This document shows, one piece after another, positions 47,601 to 60,151 of a DNA stretch of 64,000 nt (position 1 is the first letter of the stretch; every line of letters starts with the position of its first letter). A model generated the notes under the pieces. The model did no database searches, was not told the DNA's origin, and saw only the letters and a list, made by a program, of their open reading frames with translations. The stretch is from assembly GCA_024500155.1 (NCBI GenBank), contig CM044875.1, positions 15,771,203 to 15,835,202 on the forward strand, given 5' to 3'. The translations under genes and the position numbers were made by a program. Source of the stretch: Chenopodium formosanum. Lineage: Eukaryota; Streptophyta; Magnoliopsida; Caryophyllales; Amaranthaceae.

Positions 47601-49209
47601 AAACATATTATAGCTACTGAATTAATATGTTTAGAACTTATGCTTGAATGATAACTATACAAGGCTTGGAAAAAAAGATGAGTTTCACTAGGCTTGGAAG
47701 TAGAATTTAATATTGGCATAAGATAATTCCACCATGCCTTTATTTTTGAGCTATGGACCAACGAGAGGAGTTTTGCTAGGAGTTTAAGCAAGATATATAA
47801 AAGTCGGTAGAAATTTGAAAGAACTTGGAAAAAAAAAAAAGTGGGACTTGGGGTTCTGAATAAAAAAAGGCTATGTTTCATTTCGATACCATATAGAATT
47901 CCAGTACTAAATGTTATGTTCAAGATAACTTTTTTGGAAGCTATTCCTTTTTAGTGAAATATTGTTTTTTTACTTTCTAATAGCTAGCTTATGCCACAAT
48001 TAAATTCCCCAATCTGCATGTAGTGTGGTACTTTAGTAATTGCCAGAAGGTGTTATACAGATTTTCCCTTATCATGCAGTAGACTGAAACAGGTATGAGA
48101 CGTGTTGCTGCTCATGTTAGATAAACTTACCTTGTGTTGATGTGATTGCCTTTATCTCCATGCTTTGATTTTACAGACCCTTTGTGCCTAAATGCACCTC
48201 ACTCCTTACAAGCCTACCAGGAATCCTGCTTGACTATCTAATTTTTTTGAGGCTTGAAAAGTTGATCCTTTAGCTGGAATACTAAACTCTGTTGCTTTAA
48301 CGCCTTAATGCCTGCATTGGAGTTAATAGGTCTTTATTATCAGCAGATCTAATGCTCTCTTAATAATTGGGCCTCGCAGATTATACACTCCCTAGTTGAC
48401 AGAGTTATGGAAATAGTTGGCACTCCTTTTGTCGCAGAAGGGGATAAATCTGGCTACTACATAAAGCGTGCAGATGTAAGTTTTTGTGGCACTTCAATTT
48501 GAATTTTACCTTGTGTAAATATTTTATTTTTTATGTTTTGATTGTTTGTTTTTTTGTTGAAGAACCCTGAGTTTCTTCCAGGAAGACAAGCCAACATCAT
48601 GTACAAAGGGAAGCACTTAGGCTCCTTTGGCATTGTGCATCCTGAGGTATGTTCATGTTATAAAGCTAATTGAGTTTTATGTTGTTTCAGTCTTTTCCTT
48701 AAGTTTTTGATTTTGTGTCATGGTTTCATATGTATTTTATGTAGCAACTTGGAGTAAAATTTAGGAGACATACCCCCTCTTTATTTTTTTATTTTTTTAT
48801 TTTTTCCCAATAAGCTACTTTCTGCTTTTGAATGTTAAAATCTATTTAAAGTTCATAAGATCTTGCAAATGTGTTGGCTGCTATTTACCAACATGGTTAG
48901 GGATTGTAAGTAATGTGTATTGATTGTTGGTTTACATGCATGAATAAGCACACAATACAACTGAAACTCTACATACTTTTTCATGGTTGGTTCTTATAGA
49001 GTTTGGTTTTTGTCACCCTAATTTTCAGCCAACAGAAATCATGTGCACCAGTTAGATAGACTCGTATTTCCTGTATTTAGTGTTCATTGATAATTGCGAT
49101 CTACACTTTTATAATCCTTGTCCTAAACATGTGGTTTCAGGTTTTGAGCAACTTTGATATCTCAGATCCTTGTTCATATGTGGAGCTTAACATAGAGTGT
49201 TTCTTATAA
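33456..49209 (+). CDS. Phenylalanine--tRNA ligase beta subunit, cytosolic
   Basis: Nineteen coding exons: 33456-33513, 33615-33670, 33762-33862, 33981-34143, 34239-34351, 34754-34820, 38789-38830, 39494-39535, 39706-39782, 40037-40163, 40238-40405, 43886-44005, 44082-44183, 44772-44906, 46899-46973, 47085-47192, 48380-48475, 48563-48646, 49141-49209. They sum to 1803 nt (600 residues plus TAA), the normal size of eukaryotic cytosolic PheRS beta. The start MPTVGVVRDRLFAAL is the family N-terminus. FEDLCFRFGIELDD, YKIDVPANRYDLLCLEGLAQ, the B3/4-type core (RPFVVCAVLRGI ... NGAHSAITL) and the catalytic-like domain (NGFTEVLTW, KIFEVGDIA, GIVHPEVLSNF) follow in order. With the alpha subunit it forms the heterotetramer that charges tRNA-Phe. 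All junctions keep phase and no stop interrupts. Two introns are very long (3.97 and 3.48 kb) because of inserted repeats. One donor (TATG|GTCACC) is weak but phase-correct. Confidence 0.96.
35440..35700. mobile_element. MITE-like repeat in PheRS intron
   Basis: CTACTCACTTT ... TTATTCTATTTTTGACAT ... CTTACTTTATTCACC ... CTTTATCTCACACCCACTC resembles the reverse complement of 42055-42300 in another intron of the same gene. Two copies of one repeat family thus lie in opposite orientation. Ends were not resolved. Confidence 0.4.
36668..36691 (-). mobile_element. Probable 3' end of a small non-autonomous Helitron in PheRS intron
   Basis: On the - strand GAGCGCGATGCACGCACC is followed by ATAGCTAG and then T. 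A short GC hairpin close before CTAG is the pattern of plant Helitron 3' ends. The element body would extend rightward into the intron. The 5' end was not found. Confidence 0.4.
42060..42300. repeat. Tandem repeat in PheRS intron
   Basis: The unit AAAGTAAGAAAAAGTATGG plus AAAGGTGTAAT.ATTGTGGAG and TTATAAATAGAAT occurs twice (about 42085-42165 and 42198-42280) with few changes. Confidence 0.65.
42322..43398. mobile_element. 1.08-kb element with about 35-bp TIRs and TA target duplication
   Basis: The left end TACTACCTCCAGTATATATT and the reverse complement of the right end, TACTATCTCCGGAACATATT, continue together through A.ATGCAACTTT. TA flanks both ends (42320-42321, 43399-43400). TA duplication and a CTCC-type terminus suggest a Stowaway/Tc1-mariner-related non-autonomous element. 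It is longer than usual. The interior has a CT-rich and CCACCA-rich half (42590-42775) and a GGT/GGTTC-rich half (42790-43270) that looks like filler or captured exon DNA. No transposase was found. Confidence 0.75.
44628..44687. repeat. Long T tract in PheRS intron
   Basis: About 60 bases of nearly pure T, broken by two C, lie some 85 bp before the 3' splice site of exon 44772-44906. It may be the A-tail of an antisense retroinsertion or a slipped polypyrimidine run. Confidence 0.85.
45201..45491. mobile_element. Stowaway-like MITE (291 bp) in PheRS intron
   Basis: The left end CTACCTACATCCTAAATGTT and the reverse complement of the right end, CAACCTCCATTTCTAAATGC, pair well and continue TCTT. 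TA flanks both ends (45199-45200 and 45492-45493). Size, TA duplication and ends fit Stowaway MITEs. Confidence 0.75.
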
Positions 49210-50290
49210 TGTTGCTAAATTGGTAGTTGGTAATTTCCTGCCAATTTGAATCGTCGATGGAAGCATCACTTAACCTTTGTATTCTTATATCAAGATATAA
49301 TGTGATTTATTCAATTTTGTCAATTTTTAAAATTTCGTGATTCTTCTCTTTAGAATACAAGATATGTTTTTAAAAGCAGTAAATTGTTTTTTATTTTTAT
49401 TTATTTATTTTTTTTAAGAAAAAGCAGTAAATTGTTTGACTTCGATTTTTATTTAATTTTTTTTCTTTCTTTTTTTGAATTTAAAGACTATATTGGTTAT
49501 GAAAGTTTAATTATATATTGAAAATTTCCCCTGAAATTTCATAATTAAAGTTGAAACTATGTTGTGTTACTAAGAATTAGGGGTGTTTAGATCCCAGTAC
49601 CCGGGTTTTGAAGTATCCGAAAAAGCAGGTAACTGGATTCACGGGTAGTTAATAAGTCGGCCCACGACTCGACTCGGTGGGTACCCAATTTTACCGGGTC
49701 GGGTCAGGGTACTTGACTTTTGGCTAGATATTTGTTGCAAGTAAAATCCCTAATCAAAGAACTAGTTTCACATAGTGCCAAGCACAACACAACTCCAATC
49801 ATGAATCAAATTAATCGAACTATAAGATTACCTTTGAATAAAACTCACAATTAAACATCAAAATCACTTGAATTAACAAAAAAAAATTGAAATTATGCAG
49901 AGTAAATTTGTGATAAAACTCACTTTAACAATCATGATTTTGTAAATTCCATTAATTTACAACTATAGGTTGCAAAATACATAATGAAAAAACTCCAAAT
50001 CAGAGCTAGAAATTAGACAAAACCTAATATTATGAATTCAATTAATTGATTAATAGGACTAATCTCTTGTACATGATATTCTTCATTTGTCTTTCAAATC
50101 TGAACCTCAATTGTTCTTTGATTAGGGATATCCTTCGATGATGTTGCTAATTTGTACTTTTTTTAGTAGATCTTCCCATTTTGAACCTATAAGTGCAAAA
50201 TGGTTTACCTTTGAGCTTTGACTACATGAAGCTCCACCATAGTACCCCTCAAATGACTATCATTATGATTTGGGACTTGGGGAATGAACA
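49210..50290. other. PheRS 3' UTR and repeat-derived spacer
   Basis: The 3' UTR probably ends within about 100-150 bp of the stop. From about 49580 a segment begins TTAGGGGTGTTTAGATCC and contains ACCCGGG/GGGTACCC/GGGTCGGGT words typical of small hAT-type plant repeats, but a second terminus was not found. No gene is seen. Confidence 0.4.
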
Positions 50291-50542
50291 TAGGAAAACT
50301 CATCATTATTAACAATCTTCCATTTGGCTCAAGTGAGCTAGAACTTGAGCAGGTAGAGGGAGAAGAGAGGTCATCTAGGAACTTGAGCAGCTAAAACATA
50401 CACCATTCTATGTTAGTAATGACTAAGCAATGAAGATTCAAAAAACGCGGAGTAAATGTTACTCTATGCTTTATTGAGTCACGATGTGTTTTGAAAATCT
50501 AAATAGGTTTAAAAGTTCTATATGCTAGATATAGATAAACCA

Positions 50543-50547
<5 letters not shown>

Positions 50548-50612
<65 letters not shown>
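50548..50612. repeat. (TA)n microsatellite
   Basis: About 32 TA units without interruption. Confidence 0.95.
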
Positions 50613-50615
<3 letters not shown>

Positions 50616-53600
50616 GTCTCTAAAAATGTCAAAGGATTCGAATTATTAATGAATATTGCATGCGGAAGATCCAAAGGGATGGACTTTCAAATCATTAGAT
50701 TATGAATCCATTGTTATATGTAAACATTATTCTAATTTGAAATTTTGACAAAGTCATCGTTTAGAAAAATGATGATATGAACTCAAGGTCTAATACATAT
50801 TGATGTAAAAAAACCTAAGGTTCAAAGGCTAGAGATGGACAATGAAACTTCATTTGTGATACGATCACTACTTTTGCTTAGTTGAAGCATAAGAGTACAA
50901 TTTTGAAAAGTTCAAAAGGTCCAGTATGAAGTTCAAAATCAACTTGACAAGAAAATGATTATATTATAATATGATTGTAATTGTGAAAATTTGAGTCAAG
51001 ACTTTTACTTGGCAATATATTCAAAGTATTGCGGTATGATCATAATAATGAAAATTTGAGCCAAGACCTTGATAAAAATCCAAGAGTTGTTAAATCGTTT
51101 TACAACAAAACTCCGAAAAACCTTGTGAAGTGTCTATGAAAAGAGCTATCAATCTATATGAGATATATTTTGATAATGGATGAAAATTACCTATCTTCCA
51201 ACCATTATTCAAGGGATATATTTTTAAGATAAACTACAAAACTAAACTAAACTATATACGTCAAATCAATATGTAGCAAAGACTTCATATGTGATATGGA
51301 TAAGAAAAGTTTTTATAAAGTCTTTCTACAAATTAAAGCAAGGAATAAAAGTTGTATTAAATCATTTGATACACGTTCGACTACTATATAGAGCACAGGG
51401 TATTACTACACAAAACATATTTAGCACAAAATTTTTGTTGCTTAAGTACGTGCCCTTATTTAAAACATGTCATTTCCAAAGATTAAGTGAGAGTAGTGTA
51501 AATCTCGAAAGAGTTCGAGAAAAGCAACAAACAAACATGGTTCAAACCATGGTTGGTTTACCCTATGCTAAATGTGCCTCTTCAAAAAGAAAAGTGGAAG
51601 TATAAGAATATCGAAAAGTTCGAGATCCTTGAAAGAGTTCAAGAAAAGTTAATTCGAAAATCTTGAAGAAATTCGAGAAGTAAGTCGAATAAAATCAACA
51701 ATATGAGCATGATTCACCTCATGTTACAAATGACAACGCGTGGTATCATTAAGTGTAATGGGAATAATAACCATGTGTCGAAGGTAGTACATTCTAAGTG
51801 CACATCCTCTATTGTCGATTCTCATTGAAAATTAAACAAAGTTGTTGTACAAGTTTCAATTGTTGCATAAAAACCCACAATGATGACTAGCATATGTAAA
51901 ACTTAGCCAAAGAAATATGATTTTTCATATTGACTAATAAGAGTTCTAAAATATTGATTTTGGAACATTATATAAGATGATTTGGCAAGTTATAACTCCA
52001 AGTGGTTTAAAAACCATAGAATTCTGAAATAGATCCTAAGTCTGTAAGCAAGTGTATGACACTTGATTAGTTTGCCTAACTAGGTAAGACCCATTGTAAG
52101 TAAAAAAGACAAGAAAGAAAAATGTTTTCTAAACAAAGCAAAGACTTGTTAAAGGATTCAACTAATTCATAGTATGACTATGATTACAATGAAACCATAA
52201 GTCATGTTGCCAAGATCTATTAAAAACATTTTAGTGATTACTACCTTATGAGATTTGGTAGATGCATTTTAAAACACTTTCTTGAAATTGTTCATGAAAG
52301 AATATTTGTATATGATACAATCAAAAGTTTTGAAAAACTAATAATCCTAGAGATGCATAAAAGATCCTTTAATAGATTGAAGTTAGCATCATGGAGTTAA
52401 TGTTCTTAATTTTTGTGAATTAATCAAAATTATTTGATGTTCTCATAAAATGAAGAAAAGGTCTTATGTGTAAAAGATGTTTAGTGTGAGCTATAAAGTC
52501 TTCTTGGTCTAGTACAAAGAGCAATTATTCATTGCTTGAAGGGTCAAGTAATGGCTAATGCTTATTGTATAACCTAGAAGAGGAAGATGAGTGTAGTTGG
52601 GATCAAGATCTATAGAGATAGGTCTCGAAGGATGTTTGAGCTTAGTTAAGAAGCTTATATTGATAAGATTCTTATGAGGTTCAACATTATATTGAAGAAG
52701 TTTCAATCCCATGTAACATGGTACGTTGCTTAAAGATTCAATGCTTTGAGAAAGGTTCATGAAATTAAGGTTTTGAGTGATGCTTCATATGCATTTTGCA
52801 AAAGATGCATCATACATGTCATGGACTATACTCGTCTATTTGATTCACATGTTTTGTGAATATGTGGTCATAGATTTCACTCGAAAACCAAGGTAACGTT
52901 GGAATACAATTTAAAAAATTCCTAATTCCTTGCGAAAGAATGAGGGAAGATTCTTAGTGTATGGAGATGAAGATTATTATAAAATTTAGAAGTCGTAAAA
53001 TTCATATTCATAAGAATGTCTCATGAATTGTACTTACTAAACCCCTTCCATGACCAAGGTATGAGAGTCATACTAAGTTTCTTAGATTGAAGCAAGTTAT
53101 GTAATTTAAGTTGTGTTTGTTTTGAGAAAACATATCAAATAAGTAATAAATTAACTTGCAGAATTATGTTTATCAATTAAAACAAAGTTTCGATCTTATT
53201 TAATTATGGTTTTTGATTTTAAATAAAATGTCTAAAATAATTATGAATTGATGGGCTCATCAGGTTGATGACCTGGTAAATAAAACCCCACAGGTGAACT
53301 AAATTAATATATTATTTAAGTTCCTAGTTCGAAATAATTAAAGTGGACATAAATGGTTTCAATAAATGGACTAGCATGTAAGATTGATTGGATACTACAG
53401 TTTCATGGGCTATAGGGGCATAGTGATGCTCGGTCAATCATATGGGTATACATGAATGATGCATGATCGAACTATACACCTACTTTGAAGTTCAAGTATT
53501 GAGCTTCCGGATATATTAGTGGATTCTTTTGATATGAGTGGAACATTGATTCCATTCAATGATTGATTTAACTGTGGTACATTCAAACGTCATCCCGTAA

Positions 53601-53915
53601 CTGGAGATTATAAAGGGTGTTTCTGGTTACTTCAAGAGTTGAGTGGGAGCTTTAGTTGTCACAATATTAGATTGAGTCTACCTATTTAATTAGGAATGTG
53701 TCTTGGCCCCTTAAAGAGGGAGAATTCAAAAAATGCATGGCCAAGCTCAAATGGATTACATAGTAATCATTTGTTTTGTAATCCTAACTCAGTTTTCAAT
53801 AAAAGATCTATAGACTAATATGGTCACGACATGAGATGCAATCGTATTATCAAATTGACACACATTGACTTAAGGAATTTGAATATTGCGTACTTGTCTC
53901 AGACAAGTGGGAGAT

Positions 53916-54688
53916 TGAAGGAATTATGTCTTCGATAAGTGCAATTACTAGATATATCAAGGATCACTATTATGGAGATAACTAGTTCATTCTTTTGGGT
54001 CGTTATTGTCTGTTGCAAGATATGATAAATGATCTTTGGGCTAGTCAAATAGTCCAAATCCCAATAAAATGGGTCCTATGAGGTCACAAACAACAAGGGT
54101 ATTGGGTTAAACAAGTATGAGGCCCATTAATGGGCTTCATGATATTAAGACAAACCATGAAAGGTGTTGGGCTAGAGTAGTTTGATTAGAATAAGGAGTT
54201 TGGGCTTGACATGGACTCTTATTTAGATATATTATCTATAAATAAAGTTCATGCCTAGGGTTCAGATAAGTCATAATTTACCTATATAGTAAATTGTGAA
54301 GCAAGCAACCAAACACCTTAGCCCCTCTCTCTCACACGTCTCTCTCTTCCACCCCTTTAGTCTGTACGGTACGAACACCGGTGCACGGTGGATGCACGAT
54401 GGTGGTGGTGGTTGGTGGCTCACTTATTCCTCTCTTCTCCGTAGAAGGTTGATTGAAGGGTTCAATCACAACTAACTAGCATTAGTTGAGGTTTAATATG
54501 TGCTCGTGGACCAAGTAGGATAATCACGCTTGGGGTTCTTATTCTTCTATTGTTCTTGCTCGGTTACACGTGGAATCACGCTTCAAAGGTACAATTATGT
54601 GTTCTTTATGTGTTATGCTTGTAGATCCCATTTAGGTGCGAACAAATATGATTCGTGAAATTCCGTTTAGAGTATCTAAAACCCTACA
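53916..54688 (+). repeat. Copia 3' LTR (773 bp)
   Basis: It starts TGAAGGAATTATG directly after a polypurine tract and ends ...CCCTACA. It contains a TATA-like CTATAAATAAAG near 54236 and a GGTTCAGATAAG region after it. No partner LTR is visible. The right end relies on the terminal CA rule. Confidence 0.6.
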
Positions 54689-55559
54689 AGGAGACCTAGT
54701 TTATAACATTTCCCTCCAAAAAGCCCATATAGACTAACAACATTGTCTTCACATTAACCTTAAATTGGGTAGTACAATTCAATTGCACCAATTCCCTCAA
54801 TTTTGTAAAACCCCAAATTTAATTTTTTAACATAAAACCGTAAATCTAATATTCAATTGAGAAATTATATCATCTACAGTGCAAAATTAAAGATAATTTA
54901 CCTATAATTGTATTCAGACACTAAATTATGTTGTTGTCTAATCTCTACTGCTATTTATTGAAATTGTATAAAGTAAACCCCACCAATTGGAGATTATTCT
55001 TGTCGGAAACCAAAGGTGATCGTGCTACTTAAACCAAAGGGATCTACGGGTAGGATGGTGGCGAGGTATTCTTGGGCTGGAGATGGAGCATTGGAGGTTG
55101 CAGCGATGGAGGTGCGAAGGTGGTGAATAGTGCGGCAGCAGCCTAATTGCAGTCAGGTGAGGGGGAAAAGGAGGGGGGTGGTTGCTAGCCGGTGGTAAGG
55201 GTGGTGGTTTTTGTTTTTTATAAATAAACTTAATTATTAAATGGTTAAGTGAGAGTTATAGGATAATTAGAAAAAATTAAAGGTTAATGTAGAAGTGAAT
55301 TAGAGGCACTAGTCTTTAATAAAAAAAAATTCACATTTGAGGGTTTTTTTTTTCATCGAAAAGCTTTTAAAAGCTTTTTTTTTCGCAAAATGGTGCTTTT
55401 AAAACCTTTTTTTTTTGAAAAATTCTCCTTTATTTTTTGGGGGTGTTAAATACCGCCAACAAAAATGATCAAAACCATCGACATTTAGTGTGAATGGACA
55501 ACCATACCCTTAGTACTTCACCACTATCTTCCTTCTTGCCACCAATCACTAACACCTTG
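54689..55559. other. Spacer between copia LTR and gypsy LTR
   Basis: It holds a G-rich stretch (55000-55215), homopolymer T runs with GAAAAGCTTTTAAAAGCTTTT near 55360 (a small palindrome), and no gene I can support. Confidence 0.4.
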
Positions 55560-57735
55560 TGTAATACCCTGGAAATTCCCTTTTTAAAATACTCTTTTTA
55601 CTCTAAATAAAACTCGTTTTTAGGAAATCTCCAAAATATTACCGACACTGTAATAATGGCTAAGGCTATTATCAAAGTCACACAGCGGAAGACTAATTTT
55701 CAAAAAATCAAATAAAATAAAGTTTAATAAAACCAACTCAAACTTTAAAACCAACTTACATTAAACCAATAACTTGGAACCACCAAAGACCCTTTTTCAA
55801 AATCAAACTAAAATATAAACAATAATTAATGTTAGTGTCAACAATTACATAAATAATTCAATGAATAAATAATGAACAAAGAAACATAAATCCCTCTTCG
55901 CTCTATCCCATCATGCTTGATATGCTCCTTCGACTTGTATTTTTCTTTTATTATTTCAACCTCACTACTCGCCATATAAAATGGGTCATAGTAGGGCCAA
56001 TCCAAAGAAAAGCCAAATACAAACAACAAAGTACTAATCAACAAAAGCTGAGTACATATGCACCAATAGGAATAAACACACTAACATGAATATCCTAGTA
56101 ATAAATAATAATAAATAAATAAACATGCTTGCCATACAACACAAATCAACTTACCTTTGACTCATGACTGTACTTTAATTATTAATATATAGTTTTGAAT
56201 AACTCATCGAACGAGTTTCCTTCCTTAAAAATAGCCCATTAAATATGGAGCTTCCAATCAGGGAGCTACCCCAATCGACACCTAATATATCACACTTGGT
56301 GACGGAATTCCAACGCATTAATAATAAAAGAAAGTACATCGCCCTGTACCCCTGTAGAAGTTATGGTTAAATATAAAACCCCATCACTCCCCTCATATGT
56401 TCATACTTAAGGTATATGCGTTCCAAGAGTTTTGGTGTGTATCCTCTTACACTTTACGTGATTTACCAATTCAACTTGTGATGATTCAAACCAATCAATC
56501 AATAATAAACATAATTAAAATGAACACATTCTTCCAATTCATTCTTAAATTAATTAGTGAGCACATACTATTTATTTTAATTAAAGTTCCTTACCTAGTT
56601 TTGTGCACAAAATTGCACGATTACTACCTTGGTGCATAAAATGCACTAATAACTTCCTTGACTCAATCTCAACTATGTGAGTGAGTAATAAAATAACTTT
56701 TTGACTCGACCTCAACTTATGTGGGTGAGTAAATAAACTAACTTTCTTGACTTAACTCCAATAATAAATGAGTGAGAATAAATTCAGGAATCATGCTCAA
56801 TAAATATAATTTTTATCTCTTTTAAACAAATATAAGCCTTGCTTAATAAATTACATACCTTCTTGATGATGAATAATAAATATATAACATGATTCAATTG
56901 CCTTGAACTTGTACCGAGCACATAATAATAATTCCTTCGTACTCACATGCTTACATATAAGACATGGATAACCAACCAATCAATCCAAGTATCACAACAC
57001 AACTTAATATGATACTAATCTCATACTTGATACCAATTCAACTTCCTAATATGATACTACGCATAATTAATATATCTTACCCGCATACGTACCTTGAATA
57101 TTGCCTAAACTCGGCCACACTCGCTAGAAATCACCTAACTCGAAGCTTCCTACAAATAAAAATGCATAACTATAATTAATCCACTATTCTCACAAATTTC
57201 AAGCAACTATAATACTCTTTAAATCTTGCTACTCAACCCAATTTAATGACATAAAAGCCATAAAACCTTTTCTTTTAGTGGGTATTTTAATTCCATTTGA
57301 AAATACAAGTTTTTACGACTTAAGTAAAATTCCAGCATACTTATTTTATATAAAACATCACTTTTAGAATAGAAAATCATATTTAAATCATTAAAACCTT
57401 TTTCCCTTTTATGGGCTATCAAACCTTAACTCAATAATTAAAGAGTGGTGTGTAAAATTAAATTACAGCATTAAATTGAGGCTTTAAACTCATTAAAAAC
57501 ATGTTTAAACCATGAATTGAACAATAACAACAAACTAGCATCAATCCCTAACCAATTACATAAAATCCCCAATTTCTAGGGTTCATAAATTAGGGTTCTT
57601 AACTAAATAAAAATCTGAAATTTATATGAATAAATTAACAATATCATAAACCCAAAATCAATAGCAAAACATAATTAAAATCATGCTTTAAAAACAATAA
57701 AATAATAGAATTAAATTAGAAAGAGAAAAGAGTTT

Positions 57736-57741
<6 letters not shown>

Positions 57742-57819
<78 letters not shown>
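57742..57819. repeat. (TA)n microsatellite inside gypsy LTR
   Basis: About 38 TA units, followed by GA-rich sequence (GAGAGAGAGAGAG) at 57839-57853. Confidence 0.95.
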
Positions 57820-57824
<5 letters not shown>

Positions 57825-58289
57825 CCGAACCAAATGGAGGAGAGAGAGAGAGAAGGTTACTTGCGGTGATCGCCGGCTACTGCGGGCTAGCCGCCGATGG
57901 ATGTTGGTGGCGCTAGTGGCTGCCGGCGTGCGTGATGGGGAAAAAGAAAGAGAGGCGTGGGAAAAGAGAGAAAAAGGGAGGAAAAAGAGAGGAAAAATAA
58001 AGAAAGAACTTTTGGGGTTTTTGTGAAATTTGACAATGATGAATCTTGAGTGGAAAATCTTGGGGTTTTAAAGTATTTATACTCCCCTTTTAAAACAAAA
58101 ATTTGTAATTACAAAACTGCCATTACTAAATCCTACTCCTCCTTAGCTTTTCCTTTGGGGCCAACTTATTAGACTCTTAAGTGTCCTTAATTTTCCAACA
58201 AGTTGGTCCAATCATTTAAATAAAGTTGACCCAATTCAAAATACTTTTATTGCCTCAATTAATGACTCATTTATTTCTATACACACTTA

Positions 58290-58636
58290 GGCCCTGTTCT
58301 CTTCACCTTAAAAAAATAATATTAAGTAAAAATAATTTCAGTTTAGTAAAAATATGTCTAGTTCAGTGAAATTAATTTCAGTTCAGTAAAAATAAGTTCA
58401 GTTCAGTAAAATTAGTTTCAGTTCAGTAAAAATAAATTCAGTTCAGTAAAATTCGGTTTTCTTAAAGAAGAATTATAACAGAAAATTAGTAAAAATAATT
58501 TAAGTTCAGCAAAAATAATTTCATTTCAGTAAATTAATTTAAGTTCAGTAAAAATAATTTAAAGTTCAGCAAAGATAATTTTGTTTCAGTAAAAATTATT
58601 TCAGTTCAGCAAAAATAAAATGAAGAGAATGGGGCC
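58290..58636. mobile_element. Tourist-like MITE (347 bp) nested in gypsy LTR
   Basis: The ends GGCCCTGTTCTCTTCA and TGAAGAGAATGGGGCC form an inverted repeat. TTA flanks both sides (58287-58289, 58637-58639), the PIF/Harbinger target duplication. The interior is built of imperfect TTCAGTTCAGTAAAAATAA repeats. Confidence 0.8.
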
Positions 58637-58746
58637 TTACATATCATTTAAATTATTAATTTCTTTTAAAATGAAATGAATCATTTTAATTTATAAAATA
58701 AATAATTTATATATACGTAAATATTATAAAAATACGGAGTACTACA

Positions 58747-60151
58747 GTCTACCCCCCTTAAAAGAAGTTTCGTCCTTGAAACTTGAGCATGAAATTCATA
58801 AAACTTTGTTCAAAACTAATTTTAAATTGTACTTTTTCACCCACTTAGTAAAAACTTTTCTTAATACTTGTAGTTGTTGTACTTTTGTAACTCATACTTC
58901 CTATTTCTTTTACTCATTTCTACACAAACTTATGTGTAAAATAACAAACTTCCTAACAACGTACCCAACCTAGTGAGTAAAATAACAACTTTACTAACAA
59001 ACTTACACAAAATAATGTGTAAACTATCAAACTAGCAAACAACTCAACACTACTATTAGTGTAAAATTCATCCTTGCTAATAAACTTACACATCCTGGTG
59101 TGTAACATATTCAAGCTTAACAACAAAATCAGTGTAAAACTAATGAAAAAGCAATTAAAATGCCAAAATTAAGGGAAAAAGCGTGTAATTCTACCGCACT
59201 CTACCCTCCTTAAAGAAAACGAGTTACGCCTTCGTAATTCCACTTTACTTTACTTTAGAATTAGGGTATTTCTTTGTCATTCCATCCTTGTTAAAATCAT
59301 AATATTTCTTATATTCGTTCCTTGTTGCGGTTACCAATAATATTATCAATCATTAACTCATCATACTAAAAATAATTATTTCCATCTAAACTATCTTTTA
59401 CCAATTCTTTAGTAAAAGTAATAAGCACTTTGCTATCTAAACCTTGATTTGTTTAGCTTTCTCGTAAATCAACCTGGTTAAACTCAATAGTTTCCTTTAC
59501 AACTCATATCTTTAGTCTATGTTCTTTGACAATGACTTATGAAAAAAAATGTCTTGTACCTTACCAAGGCCAATGATAAGGCTAAGTTATTCATCACTTT
59601 ACCAATTCTACGCAAACTCATATATTTCTATATACTTTGGCTCATCTTTCTTTCTTACCAAAATTCATCCTTTATTTCATGAGTTACACTTTTAATAGCA
59701 CTTGTCCTTTGCTTAACTAGCACTGCTTAAATCCATTCGTGAATACTTTTCACTCACATCACTTTATTTGTTTTAGTCCTTTAAACGGTCATCTCACTTA
59801 CGTTCCTCGACATAGTGAATTTTCATGGTTCTTTCTATACAAAACCTCAAAAGGTTGCCATGTCAATGGTGGCTTGAATGGTGACTTTGTTTGTTTTCAC
59901 TCCAATATGTCTTTACGTCCTTTTTGAAATTGAATACTCATGCTCTATGCATGACCTCCAATGTCAAATATTCCTTTTTGTTTGTCTATTTACCACTTAA
60001 TGGATGTTTTAATTGTCCTCAATGTATGTATTATCAAAGTTCTCCTATATACCTTCCAGGATCTAGAAAGAAACTTGGAATCTCTATCAAAAACGGTATT
60101 CTTAGGAACTCCATGTAGTCTCACAATGAATTTGATGTAAGCCTTTACAAG
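58747..60151 (-). pseudogene. Ty3/gypsy internal remnant with integrase fragment
   Basis: On the - strand, 60150-60045 reads FIVRLHGVPKNTVFDRDSKF then LSRSWK, the integrase core block of gypsy elements. Further down the frame is lost. A polypurine tract (58747-58762) leads into the LTR. A second polypurine-like motif (CTTTAAGGAGGGTAGAGTG) lies at about 59196-59215. The upstream part of pol is cut off by the LINE insertion at 60152. Confidence 0.65.

Larger units (their letters stand above)
50290..54688 (+). mobile_element. Decayed Ty1/copia retrotransposon with 3' LTR
   Basis: The body is AT-rich, with no long ORF. A copia reverse-transcriptase tail is readable at about 52590-52760: IYRDRSRRMFELS-stop-EAYIDKILMRFNI, then NALRKVHE. 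Downstream comes a typical copia non-coding stretch, a polypurine tract (ACAAGTGGGAGAT, to 53915) and an LTR. No 5' LTR was found in the window, so the left limit is a guess. Decay by many stops and shifts means it is inactive. Confidence 0.6.
55560..58746 (-). repeat. Long Ty3/gypsy LTR (about 3.19 kb)
   Basis: On the - strand it starts TGTAGTACTCCG directly after a polypurine tract (TTTTAAGGGGGGTAGAC) and ends ...CCAGGGTATTACA. The ends and the preceding GACGAAACTTC are typical of plant gypsy elements of the chromovirus type. It carries a (TA)n run and a nested MITE, so the unexpanded LTR would be shorter. The 5' LTR is not in the window. Confidence 0.65.

Noticed and set aside
51291..51605. 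104-codon ORF in the copia region
   Set aside because: It matches no gag or pol motif I could recognise and lies in decayed sequence; treated as chance.
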